DNA from: Roseomonas sp. AR75
GTDB lineage: Bacteria > Pseudomonadota > Alphaproteobacteria > Acetobacterales > Acetobacteraceae
Assembly (NCBI RefSeq): GCF_005222815.1
Contig: NZ_STGB01000001.1
Span: 806,001-870,000, forward strand
Direction: 5' to 3'
Length of the DNA: 64,000 bases
The position numbers and the translations under genes were made by a program. Shown piece after piece: positions 38,301-45,502 of the stretch. The notes under the pieces were generated by a model. It did not search any database, was not told the DNA's origin, and was given only the letters and a program-made list of their open reading frames with translations. Position 1 is the first letter of the stretch; each line of letters opens with the position of its first letter.

Positions 38301-38627
38301 GATGGAGGGCATGCCGCAGGCGCCGCAGGCGCATCCCATGGTGTGCAAGGGCGCTTCCGACAGGACCACCGCATCGGCGACGAAGCCCGAGGTTGCGCCG
38401 GAGGCGCTGCCGCCGGCCGTGCCGGCGCCTTCGAACAGGGCCGCAAGGTCGTCGGTCTCGGTCTCCACGGGCGGCGGCGTCACGCCGGCGGCCTCTGGCT
38501 CGCTGCTCTCCGTTTCAGGAAGGGTCTTTCCGGCGGTGAAGGAAGTGAGCAGGCTGGACGGCTCCGACTGCGCCTCCTCATCGGCCAGATCCCACGAATT
38601 CTGGCCAAGGACTCCGGGCTGCTGCAT
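35343..38627 (-). CDS. Large multidomain zinc metalloprotease, probably secreted
   Basis: The protein has 1094 residues. No classical N-terminal signal peptide is seen. Region 1-110 is acidic and holds an unusual Cys motif, HTMGCACGACG (95-105). The metzincin zinc site is HEVGHSLGLDHD (His295, Glu296, His299, His305). A PPC-like beta-sandwich (about 385-515) follows, then a Gly/Thr/Asp linker. Two tandem units (about 563-815 and 848-1094) each have a Calx-beta-like domain and a carbohydrate-binding-like sandwich (GAGKVFGTYA ... GTDIRWEFTGL). Glycine linkers separate them. The hydrophobic end DQIFA and lack of a signal peptide suggest type I secretion, which is inference. Matrixin/serralysin-like. 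Confidence 0.85.
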   Translation of the reverse strand: MQQPGVLGQNSWDLADEEAQSEPSSLLTSFTAGKTLPETESSEPEAAGVTPPPVETETDDLAALFEGAGTAGGSASGATSGFVADAVVLSEAPLHTMGCACGACGMPSIEGAVGEEELGTTAPDAAVIDSTVTQGSVPTNGVGVSYGNTFKLSSLPTSKLTVYLDFDGFTTTGTTWNSYWGQSSFYSTAFSTDTSESFNSAELLRIQQIWARVAEYFSPFNINVTTKDPGTAALTYTGGSDDAYGIRVVVTDEGGKNFGGIAYKGSFVWSVDTPVFVYSNRLGDNVKSISDAIAHEVGHSLGLDHDGKGSTEYYYGHGSGATDWAPILGVGYNANIVQWSKGEYTGASNTQDDLSIITSRNVGVNYRTDDYGNSFSSAAALGGTVAGGIATVETFGVISGSGAQNDIDMFSFTVGANGAIDLTVSAYTRAYVSGSNTPVYTASPFSMLDVKLTLYNAAFQQVYVWNEASKIDGAVKLSGLAAGTYYLALDGVGVGDPTAATPTGYTEYGSLGQYMIRGTYSVADTTTDNGGSDGGTDTGTGTGTGDLTGGGTDGTGGTGGTGTKSLSVDRTSITTLEGTTETFTLRALGATGDVTVSIDGLNLSEGKLLTASQIVLSAANNWTAEIGVSGINDRDADGDATYSLQMTASGFGSQTVSITNADDDDSATGAGKVFGTYATRGGVSGQSIANQAADDGKVTSWREGIFSNGTAGTDIRWEFTGLTAGDKVVQVDAWSSAELFRVEYSTDDGATWKLFAGATTGALAWSGDFVATGVGTNLWVRLVDTVRTDTVADIISVDLLTVSDKVATSDDGGTGDSGGGGDSGDGGTGDSGGGGDTGGSGGGGTGVAALTLDRATLVTAEGSTGTVRVSATGATGDVLVTISGLDSDEGTLTATQLLLNAANNWSANLGVTGVEDRNVDGDASYTLQFSAAGMETRSLSVTTADDDVSATGAGKVFGTYASRGGVSGQSIANQAADDGKATSWRESVFADGKAGTDIRWEFTGLQAGDKLVQVDAWSANELFRLEYSTDDAASWKTFAGATAGSLNWNGDYLATGVGSNLWVRLVDTVRSDTTADIISVDLITVSSAADQIFA

Positions 38628-38910
38628 TGATCAGATCCCCTGAAACGACCTTGATGCGACGGTCACTATCAATTGGTCGTTAGAAAGGGGTGAAGAGCGT
38701 GTGCTCGTCAACCATGAGTGGTAGTCTTTAACCAATAACCAACACATTGGAACAAATGACCGTTTGTATGGATACTTCTTTAACGGGCGTGTTTCTTGCG
38801 ATCATTGCAAAGAAATATTAGCGAATGAAGCGAATGCCCCTGCCCCTTCCTCACCTCCGCTGACAGCGGCAGACATTGCAAGACTCATTTAGACAGCAGA
38901 GGCCCTTGCC
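38628..38910. promoter_or_regulatory. AT-rich divergent upstream region with TAACCAA repeats
   Basis: This 283-bp gene-free stretch separates the metalloprotease (minus) from the HAD gene (plus) and is visibly more AT-rich than its surroundings. It holds a tandem direct repeat TAACCAA-TAACCAA (38729-38742), related to CAATTGG around 38672. The metalloprotease start has AGGGGA upstream. No open frame was found. A regulator site or a foreign-derived promoter is possible. Confidence 0.35.
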
Positions 38911-39537
38911 GTGCCGCCGCGCCTTGTTCTCCTCGATTTCGACGGCACCCTCGCCGACAGCTGGCCCTGGCTCCTCGACGCCCTGGCCGGGGTTGCAGCG
39001 CGCTTCGACCTGGCCCGCCCGACGCCCGTGGAGGTCGAGGCGCTGCGCGGCGAGGATGCCGCGACGGTGCTCCGCCGCCTGGGAGTGCCGCGCTGGCGGC
39101 TGCCCGCCATCGCCGTGCATCTGCGCCGGCTGGCGCGCGAAGCCCCTCCCCCGCCCCTGTTCCCTGGGGTGCCGGAGATGCTGGAGCGGCTCGCCGTATC
39201 CGGCATCGTCCTTGGCATCGCCAGCTCCAACAGCGCGGCGCAGATCCGCCGCACGCTGGGCCCCGCGCTCGTCGCCCGGATCGGCCATGTCGCGGCGGAG
39301 GCCAGCCTGTTCGGCAAGGCCGCGCGGTTCCGGCGCATCCTGCGCAAGGCGCGCGTACCTCCCTCGCAGGCGCTGGCGATCGGCGACGAGTTGCGCGACA
39401 TCGCCGCGGCCCGCGCCGTCGGCGTCGCCGCGGGCGCGGTGGCCTGGGGCTATGCGCATCCCACAAGGCTGAAGGCCGAGCGGCCGGATGCCTTCTTTGA
39501 GACGCCGGGGCAGATCGCGGCCTTCTGCGGCGCATAG
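38911..39537 (+). CDS. HAD-superfamily hydrolase, phosphoglycolate-phosphatase-like
   Basis: The protein has 208 residues with a GTG start. HAD motifs are clear: I VLLDFDGTLADSW (Asp nucleophile near 9-11), II ASSNSA, III/IV AIGDELRDI. A helical cap lies between motifs I and II. Substrate is unknown; phosphoglycolate or a sugar phosphate is plausible. It is followed 65 bp later by an Ldh2-type dehydrogenase. Confidence 0.85.
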   Translation: MPPRLVLLDFDGTLADSWPWLLDALAGVAARFDLARPTPVEVEALRGEDAATVLRRLGVPRWRLPAIAVHLRRLAREAPPPPLFPGVPEMLERLAVSGIVLGIASSNSAAQIRRTLGPALVARIGHVAAEASLFGKAARFRRILRKARVPPSQALAIGDELRDIAAARAVGVAAGAVAWGYAHPTRLKAERPDAFFETPGQIAAFCGA

Positions 39538-39602
39538 CGCCCTGCGGGCTTGCGCCGCCTGGTCGTGCGTGGCCCCCTGCGCGCCGAAGGAGACGCCATA
39601 CG

Positions 39603-40649
39603 ATGGTGCAGGTCCGGGCCGACGCGCTGCGCGGCCATGTCGCAGCGCTGTTCGCCGCCGCCGGGGTGCCGCAGGAGGACGCCGCGCTGGTCGCGGATAC
39701 GCTGGTCCGGGCCGATCTGTGGGGCCATTCCTCGCATGGCGTGATGCGCGCGCCTTGGTATCTGGACCGCCTGCGGACGGGCGTGATGACACCGGTGACG
39801 GCGCCCGAGACGGTCGTGGATGCAGGCGCGATCTGCGTGATCGACGGGCGCGACGGCGTCGGCCAGGTGATCGCGCATCGCGCGATGACGGACGCGATAC
39901 GCCGCGCGCGACAGCATGGCGTCGGCATCATCTCCGTGCGCTTGTCGAACCACCATGGCGCGCTGGGCTATTTCACGCGCATGGCCGCCGAGCAGGGCTG
40001 CATCGGCTTCCTCGCCGCCAATGGAAGCCCGGCCATGGCGCCCTGGGGCGGGCGGAAGCAGATGATCGGTACCAATCCCTGGTCGATCGCGGCGCCGGCC
40101 GGCCGCCATGCGCCGATGATGCTCGACATCGCCAACACCGTCGTCGCGCGCGGCAAGATCTTCCTGGCGCGTCAGAAAGGGCAGCCCATTCCGCTGGGCT
40201 GGGCCATCGATGCCGAGGGGCGGCCGACGACCGACCCGATCGCCGCGCTTTCGGGCGTGATCCTGCCGATGGCCGAGCACAAGGGCTACGCCATCTCCCT
40301 GATGATGGACGTGCTCTCCGGCGTGCTGTCGGGCAGCAGCGTTATGACGGAAGTGAACGGCCCCTATGTGGCAGACAAGCGCAGCGGCAGCGGGCATTTC
40401 GTGATGGCGCTGGACATCGCGCGCTTCGGCCCGCTCGACGCCTTCGAGCGGCGCATCGAGGGGATGATCGCCGAGATCAAGGCGGTGCCGCGCGCCGAGG
40501 GCTTCGACGAGGTGTTCTACCCCGGCGAGATCGAGGCGCGGAACGAGGCGCGGCACTTGCGGGAGGGCCTCGACCTGCCCCGGAAGTCGCTCGACGGCCT
40601 GCTGGCGGCCGGCGCCCGCCACGGCGTCGCCGGCCCGGAAAGCTGGTGA
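39603..40649 (+). CDS. Ldh2/malate dehydrogenase-family NAD(P)-dependent oxidoreductase
   Basis: The enzyme has 348 residues. Family features are DLWGHSSHGVMR (catalytic His), GIGTNPWSIAAP-type sequence (MIGTNPWSIAAP), AEHKGYAISLMMDVLSGVLSG and the terminal PGEIEARNEA. These enzymes oxidise or reduce 2-hydroxy/2-oxo acids such as malate, lactate or ureidoglycolate. A paralogue lies at 43245-44276 in the opposite cluster. The substrate is not determinable. Confidence 0.9.
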   Translation: MVQVRADALRGHVAALFAAAGVPQEDAALVADTLVRADLWGHSSHGVMRAPWYLDRLRTGVMTPVTAPETVVDAGAICVIDGRDGVGQVIAHRAMTDAIRRARQHGVGIISVRLSNHHGALGYFTRMAAEQGCIGFLAANGSPAMAPWGGRKQMIGTNPWSIAAPAGRHAPMMLDIANTVVARGKIFLARQKGQPIPLGWAIDAEGRPTTDPIAALSGVILPMAEHKGYAISLMMDVLSGVLSGSSVMTEVNGPYVADKRSGSGHFVMALDIARFGPLDAFERRIEGMIAEIKAVPRAEGFDEVFYPGEIEARNEARHLREGLDLPRKSLDGLLAAGARHGVAGPESW

Positions 40650-40660
40650 GGAACGGCAGC

Positions 40661-41413
40661 ATGGCGGATCACTGGACCGTTGACGTCCTGGTGCAGGGCT
40701 ACCCCGGGAAGTCCCCCGAACAGGGCGGGCTCGGCTGGAGCACCATCGGCCTGGCGCGCGGACCCGGCGGTCGCATCGCTCTGCTCGATACCGGCCGCGT
40801 CGGCGTGCGCAAGCTGCTGCTCGAACGGCTGCATCAGGCCGGCGTCGCGCCGGGCGAGGTCACGGACGTGCTGATCACGCATCTGCACTACGACCACTGC
40901 GAGAACTGGCCGATGTTCCCTGCGGCGACGATCCACGCGCCCGGGGCGGAGCTGGACTTCGCGCTCGGCCTGCCGGATGGGTCGCCGATGTGGCCGGAGT
41001 TCACGCTGAAGGCGCTGGCCGCCAGCCCGCGGCTGCATCGCCTTTCCGAAGGCCCGACCGGCCTGCCAGGCATCGCCTGCTTCGAGGCGCCGGGCCACTC
41101 GCCGCACCACCTGGTCTTCGTGCTGGACGGTGCGCCGCCGGTGATCTTCTCCTCCGACGTCGCGAAGAACCGCGCGGAGCTGGCGACGGGGCGTGCGGAT
41201 ATCAGCATCGATCCGGCGGTCCATGCCGCCTCCATCGCGCGGCTGCTGTCGGAATGGCGCGCGCGTCCCGGCGCGATGCTGCTGGTGGGGCACGACCTGC
41301 CGATGCGCCTGGATGCGCAGGGCCGCCCGCAGCCGATGGGCGCGCAGCGCAACCGCATCGAAGCCTGGCTGGGCGACACGCTGGAGGAGGTGACGCGCTT
41401 CCCGCTCAGCTGA
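40661..41413 (+). CDS. Metallo-beta-lactamase-fold hydrolase
   Basis: The protein has 250 residues, starting MADHWTVDVLVQGYPGK at 40661, eleven bases after the Ldh2 stop. The metal site is THLHYDHCENW; later ligands are in FEAPGHSPHHL and FSSDVAKNR. No signal peptide. Members include lactonases and glyoxalase-like esterases; a lactonase role would suit the nearby uronate-dehydrogenase-like gene, but that is inference. Its last 8 bp overlap the convergent gene. Confidence 0.85.
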   Translation: MADHWTVDVLVQGYPGKSPEQGGLGWSTIGLARGPGGRIALLDTGRVGVRKLLLERLHQAGVAPGEVTDVLITHLHYDHCENWPMFPAATIHAPGAELDFALGLPDGSPMWPEFTLKALAASPRLHRLSEGPTGLPGIACFEAPGHSPHHLVFVLDGAPPVIFSSDVAKNRAELATGRADISIDPAVHAASIARLLSEWRARPGAMLLVGHDLPMRLDAQGRPQPMGAQRNRIEAWLGDTLEEVTRFPLS

Positions 41414-42239
41414 TCCGGTCGGGATCGCCGCGGAAGTCGAGCTCGCAGACGCTGCCGCCATGGAAGCGCGCGGCAACGCTGCCCGGCGGCGGCGCATTGC
41501 GCTCAAGCTCTGCCGCGAACTGCTCGGCATCGTCCTGCGGGACGAATCCGATCCGCGCGCGCGCCGCTTCGTCGCCGCCCCATTTCGCGCGGGTGTTGGC
41601 GGAGACGCCGTAAAGCACAAGGAAGTGGAAATCCGGCGCCTCGACGCAGCGGCGCGCGAGCTGCGCCATGTCGCGATGGCTGATCCAGCCGCCGAGCTCG
41701 CGCGCATTGCCGGGCTTCGCGCGGAAGGCGCCGATGCGCAGGCAGGCGACCTGCATGCCGTATTTGTCCGCATGCAACCGGCCCAGCGCCTCCCCCCACA
41801 CCTTGCTCGCGCCGTAGAGGCCGGAGGGGCGCGGGCGTTCCTCGGTGCCGACAGGCCGGTCGGCGGGGTGGAAGCCGATGGTGTGGTTGCTGCTGGCGAA
41901 GATGAGGCGCGTCACGCCGGCCTCGCGCGCCGCGGCGAAGACCGTGTGCGCGCCGATGACGTTGGCGTGCAGGATCTCCTCCGGCGTGCCGCCGGTCTCG
42001 CGCGGGATGCCCGCGAGGTGGATGACGCAATCGACGCCCTCCATCGCGGCGCGCGCGACCTCCGGCAGGGCGATGTCGCCCTGCATCGCTTCCTCGCCCG
42101 GCGCGACATCCGCGACGGGGCGGATGTCGTGCAGGCGGATCGAGGTCGCGGCGCCGCGCAGCGCCGGGCGCAGCACGCTGCCGATCTCGCCGGCCGCCCC
42201 GGTCAGGAGCAGCCGGCGCCAGGTCCGTGCGTCAGGCAT
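41406..42239 (-). CDS. NAD-dependent epimerase-family protein, uronate-dehydrogenase-like
   Basis: Short-chain protein of 277 residues. The NAD-binding loop is LLTGAAGEIGSVLRP. The catalytic YxxxK is in GLYGASKVWGE. ASSNHTIGFHP and RIGAFRAKPGNARELGGWIS resemble uronate dehydrogenase (Udh), which oxidises uronates to aldaro-lactones. Specificity needs testing. It overlaps the Bug gene by 8 bp and is the last gene of the long minus-strand cluster. Confidence 0.75.
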   Translation of the reverse strand: MPDARTWRRLLLTGAAGEIGSVLRPALRGAATSIRLHDIRPVADVAPGEEAMQGDIALPEVARAAMEGVDCVIHLAGIPRETGGTPEEILHANVIGAHTVFAAAREAGVTRLIFASSNHTIGFHPADRPVGTEERPRPSGLYGASKVWGEALGRLHADKYGMQVACLRIGAFRAKPGNARELGGWISHRDMAQLARRCVEAPDFHFLVLYGVSANTRAKWGGDEAARARIGFVPQDDAEQFAAELERNAPPPGSVAARFHGGSVCELDFRGDPDRIS

Positions 42240-43212
42240 CGATGCGGATATTGGCCACGCGCACGATCTCGCCGAACTTCTCCGCCTCGGCGGCCACGAA
42301 GGCGCGGGATTCCGCGAGGCTCATGGACTGCACCAGCAGGCCCTGGCTCTCGAAGCGCTGGCGCAGCGCGGGCTCCTTCAGCGCATTGCTGACCACGGCG
42401 TGCAGCCGCTCCATCACGCCTTCCGGTGTCTGCGCGGGCGCATAGACGCCGAAGAAGTTCACCAGCTCGTACTGCGACAGCGGCGGGTATTCCGCCACCG
42501 CCGGCACGTCGGGCAGCGCGGGCATGCGGTCCTTCGAGGTGACGGCGATCGCGCGGATCTGCCCGCCCTGGATCAGCGGCAGGCCGGAGGCAAGGCTGTT
42601 GTAGCCGAACTGCACGACCCCCGCGGCGATGTCGGTCACCGCTGGCGCGCTGCCGCGATAGGGCACATGCACGGTGCGGATGCCCGCCATGTGGTTCAGC
42701 AGCTCGCCCGAGAGATGCTGCGGGTTGCCGATGCCGGAGGAGGAGTAGCTCAGCGCGCCCGGATGCGCCTTCGCGTATTCAACGAGGCCGGCGATGTCGC
42801 GGAAGGGCGCGTTCGGATTGGCCATCACCACGTTCGGCACCTTCACCACGATCATCACCGGGCGCAGGTCGTTGACGGGGTGATAGGTCATCTTGTCGCG
42901 GAACAGGTGGTGGTTCACCGCCGTCTCGCCGGCGCCGCCGAGCATCAGCGTGTAGCCATCGGCCGGTGCGCGTGCGAGCGCCTGTGCCGCGACCATGCCG
43001 GAGGCGCCGCTGCGATTCTCCACCACGACGGGCTGGCCGAGCGCGGCGCGCATCGGGTCGGCGAGCAGACGTGCCGAGATGTCCTGCCCGCCGCCGGCGG
43101 CATAGGGCACGAGGAAGCGGATCTCGCGGTTGGGATAGGTGCCCTGGGCCAGCGAGGGTCGCGCAAGCGCAACCAGCGGAAGCCCGGCCAGGGCGGCGCG
43201 GCGCGTGAGCAT
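42232..43212 (-). CDS. Tripartite tricarboxylate transporter receptor (Bug)
   Basis: Binding protein of 326 residues. Signal peptide MLTRRAALAGLPLVALARPSLAQ, then TYPNREIRFLVPYAAGGGQDI. SYSSSGIGNPQHLSGELLNH and VPAVAEYPPLSQYELVNFFG are typical Bug segments. It is a periplasmic ligand-capture protein, and the fused TctA-TctB three genes upstream is the likely permease. It starts 33 bp after the Ldh2 stop. Confidence 0.9.
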   Translation of the reverse strand: MLTRRAALAGLPLVALARPSLAQGTYPNREIRFLVPYAAGGGQDISARLLADPMRAALGQPVVVENRSGASGMVAAQALARAPADGYTLMLGGAGETAVNHHLFRDKMTYHPVNDLRPVMIVVKVPNVVMANPNAPFRDIAGLVEYAKAHPGALSYSSSGIGNPQHLSGELLNHMAGIRTVHVPYRGSAPAVTDIAAGVVQFGYNSLASGLPLIQGGQIRAIAVTSKDRMPALPDVPAVAEYPPLSQYELVNFFGVYAPAQTPEGVMERLHAVVSNALKEPALRQRFESQGLLVQSMSLAESRAFVAAEAEKFGEIVRVANIRIDA

Positions 43213-43244
43213 GGTCGTTCTCCTCCGTGTCTGTTGCGAGGAGA

Positions 43245-44276
43245 CTAGACCGTGCCGGCGATCTCCTCCACCCGCCGCAGATCCGCGGCCGAGACCCGCA
43301 CGCCCTCGCGTCGCGCGCGATGGAAGGACTCCATCTCGCGCTCGCCCGGCAGCATCACCGGGCGCGCGGGATCGGCGGGCGGGGTGGCATGGATGATTGC
43401 CGCGAAATCCGCCATGCGCGCGGCCATCTGCGCGGCGTCGCCGAGCTTCGTCGTGTCGAGCGCGATGAAGACATGGCCGAGGTCCTGCGCGACGCCCGGC
43501 TCCTTGTCCCAGGCGCGCACGTGCGTGAGGTAAGCGGCGCCGGAGAGCAGGCCGGCCAGCAGGTCCACCATCACCGCCAGGCCATAACCCTTGTGGCCGC
43601 CGACTGGCAGCAGGAAGCCCTTGAGCGCAGCCGCGGCATCCGTCGTGGGGCGGCCTTCCGCGTCGGCGGCCCAGCCTTCGGGCAGGGGCTCGCCGCGCGC
43701 GGCGTGCTCGCGGATCTTGGCGCGGGCGGCGACGGAGAGCGCCATGTCCAGGATCACGGGGTCGCCGCCGGGATTCGGGACGCCGATGCCCATCGGATTG
43801 TTGCCGAGGCGCGTGTCCTTGCCGCCCCAGGGCGCGATGGTGGTGCTCGCGTTGCTGGCGATGATGCTGGCGCAGCCCTGCTCCGCCGCCAGGAAGGCAT
43901 AGGGCATGATCGGCCCGAAATGGTTGCTGCCACGCACGAGGGCGGCGCCGATGCCGGCGGCGCGTGCGCCCTCCAGCGCAGCGTCGAGACCGCGCATGCC
44001 GACCAGCGGGCCGATGCCGTTGCGGCCATGTACGATGGCGAGCGCGGGCGCCACGCGCTCCACCTGCACCACCGCCTGCGGATCGATGCCGCCGAGAGGC
44101 ACGCGCCCGAGATATTGCGGGATACGGCTGATGCCGTGGGTGCGCAGGCCGAACAGGTCGGCCAGCACCAGAATGCGCGCGGCCTCCGCGGCTTCCTCGG
44201 CGCGCATGCCGCCACGGGTGAGCGCTGCAGTCGCGAGGTCGAGGAGCTTGTCCTCGGCAATGGATGCTTCGGTCAT
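43245..44276 (-). CDS. Ldh2-family NAD(P)-dependent oxidoreductase (paralogue)
   Basis: The enzyme has 343 residues from the ATG at 44276 (MTEASIAEDKLLDLATAAL). DLFGLRTHGISR holds the catalytic His; GSNHFGPIMPYAFLAAEQG and GGHKGYGLAVMVDLLAGLLSG are family blocks. It probably acts on a 2-hydroxy or 2-oxo acid taken up by the neighbouring transporter. It is clearly paralogous to the gene at 39603-40649. Confidence 0.88.
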   Translation of the reverse strand: MTEASIAEDKLLDLATAALTRGGMRAEEAAEAARILVLADLFGLRTHGISRIPQYLGRVPLGGIDPQAVVQVERVAPALAIVHGRNGIGPLVGMRGLDAALEGARAAGIGAALVRGSNHFGPIMPYAFLAAEQGCASIIASNASTTIAPWGGKDTRLGNNPMGIGVPNPGGDPVILDMALSVAARAKIREHAARGEPLPEGWAADAEGRPTTDAAAALKGFLLPVGGHKGYGLAVMVDLLAGLLSGAAYLTHVRAWDKEPGVAQDLGHVFIALDTTKLGDAAQMAARMADFAAIIHATPPADPARPVMLPGEREMESFHRARREGVRVSAADLRRVEEIAGTV

Positions 44277-44388
44277 CGCGGCGTGCCGCGCCGGAGCGTG
44301 CGCGGCCCCCACCCGGCCTCGCGGCGCTCGGCCACCCTCCCCCGCGCGCGGGAGAGGGAGCGTTGGCGCGATCGCCAGACGACCGGGG

Positions 44389-45492
44389 TCACTTCCCCGC
44401 CCAGACGCGGCCTGGAACGAAAACCTCGCCCTTCATCAGCAGGCGTGCGGTGCGCAGCGTGCCGCCGGCGGCGATGGTGGGCTGGCCGGCGGAATCCTTC
44501 GCCAGGGTGATCACCGCTTCCATCGTGCCGGTGGGATGCTCGATCACCACCTCCTCGCGCATCGCGTCCGTCACGCGCGCCAGACCCGCGGCGACGGTGC
44601 CCGGCAGCTTGCAGGCGGAGGCGATGCAGATGCCACCGGTCACCGCCATCGCCTCGTGGCAGGCCAGCGGCGTGAAGTAGCGGGCGAGCACCGAACCGCC
44701 CGGCGTCGCGGGCTCCGCCACCATCGCGAATTTCGGGATCACGCGGCCCTCGGCGTCGCCCATGCCCATCGCGAGGGACGCCGCGCGGCGGATCACCTCG
44801 ATGCGCGCCATGAAATCCTTGTCGGCGTCGAGCTCCTTCGCCGTCTCGCGCCCGGTCTTGCCCAGGTCCTTCGCGCGCGCGATCACCACGGGCATGCAGA
44901 CATCGAGGCAGGTGACGTCCACGCCCTCGATGCGGTCGAGCGCATTGCCCGTGGGCATCAGCTTGCCCGTCGCGCCGCCCACGGCATCGGCGAAGTTCAG
45001 CAGGATCGGCGCGGCGGTGCCGGGCACGCCGGCGATCGCGGTGTCGCCGTCGTAGCGCACGCGCCGGCCGGGGGTCTGCACAACCGCCTCGATCAGCGCG
45101 CCGGTGTTCACGGCGCGGATCATGACCTTCGTCTCGCCATCCTCGGCGGGAACGAGGCCGCTCTCGATCGCGAAGGGGCCGACGCCGGCCAGCATGTTAC
45201 CGCAGGTCGGACCCCAATCCACGAAGGCGCGGTCCACCGCGGGCTGTGCGAAGAGGTAGTCGATCTGCTGCGGCTGGCCGGGCTCGGCCTTCGAGATGAT
45301 GACGACCTTGGTGGTCAGCGTCGTCGCGCCGCCGATTCCGTCGATCTGCCGCGCATCCGGGGAGCCGACGGCGGCCAGGATCACCTGCCCCATCGTCTCC
45401 CGGTCCTCGGGCAGGTCGGACTTGAGGAAATACGGCCCGCGGCTGGTGCCGCCGCGCATGAAGGTGCAGGGGATCGCGGTCTGGAGCGTCAT
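44389..45492 (-). CDS. PrpF/GalD-family isomerase or tautomerase (DUF453)
   Basis: The protein has 367 residues, starting MTLQTAIPCTFMRGGTSRGP, the MRGGTS opening of the PrpF family. GPTCGNMLAGVGPFAIE carries the conserved Cys, and DAVGGATGKLMPTGNALD is another signature. Members are 4-oxalomesaconate tautomerase (GalD), methylaconitate isomerase (PrpF) and related cis/trans isomerases. In this setting, with TctA and TcuAB, an aconitate-type substrate is plausible. It starts 10 bp after the TctA-TctB stop. Confidence 0.85.
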   Translation of the reverse strand: MTLQTAIPCTFMRGGTSRGPYFLKSDLPEDRETMGQVILAAVGSPDARQIDGIGGATTLTTKVVIISKAEPGQPQQIDYLFAQPAVDRAFVDWGPTCGNMLAGVGPFAIESGLVPAEDGETKVMIRAVNTGALIEAVVQTPGRRVRYDGDTAIAGVPGTAAPILLNFADAVGGATGKLMPTGNALDRIEGVDVTCLDVCMPVVIARAKDLGKTGRETAKELDADKDFMARIEVIRRAASLAMGMGDAEGRVIPKFAMVAEPATPGGSVLARYFTPLACHEAMAVTGGICIASACKLPGTVAAGLARVTDAMREEVVIEHPTGTMEAVITLAKDSAGQPTIAAGGTLRTARLLMKGEVFVPGRVWAGK

Positions 45493-45502
45493 CGCGGGAC
45501 TC

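Noticed and set aside
35181..38630. A plus-strand open frame of about 1149 codons running antisense to the metalloprotease
   Set aside because: It is rich in Arg, Gly, Ala and His with no domain, and its length follows from GC-biased codon use in the opposite, clearly homologous gene.
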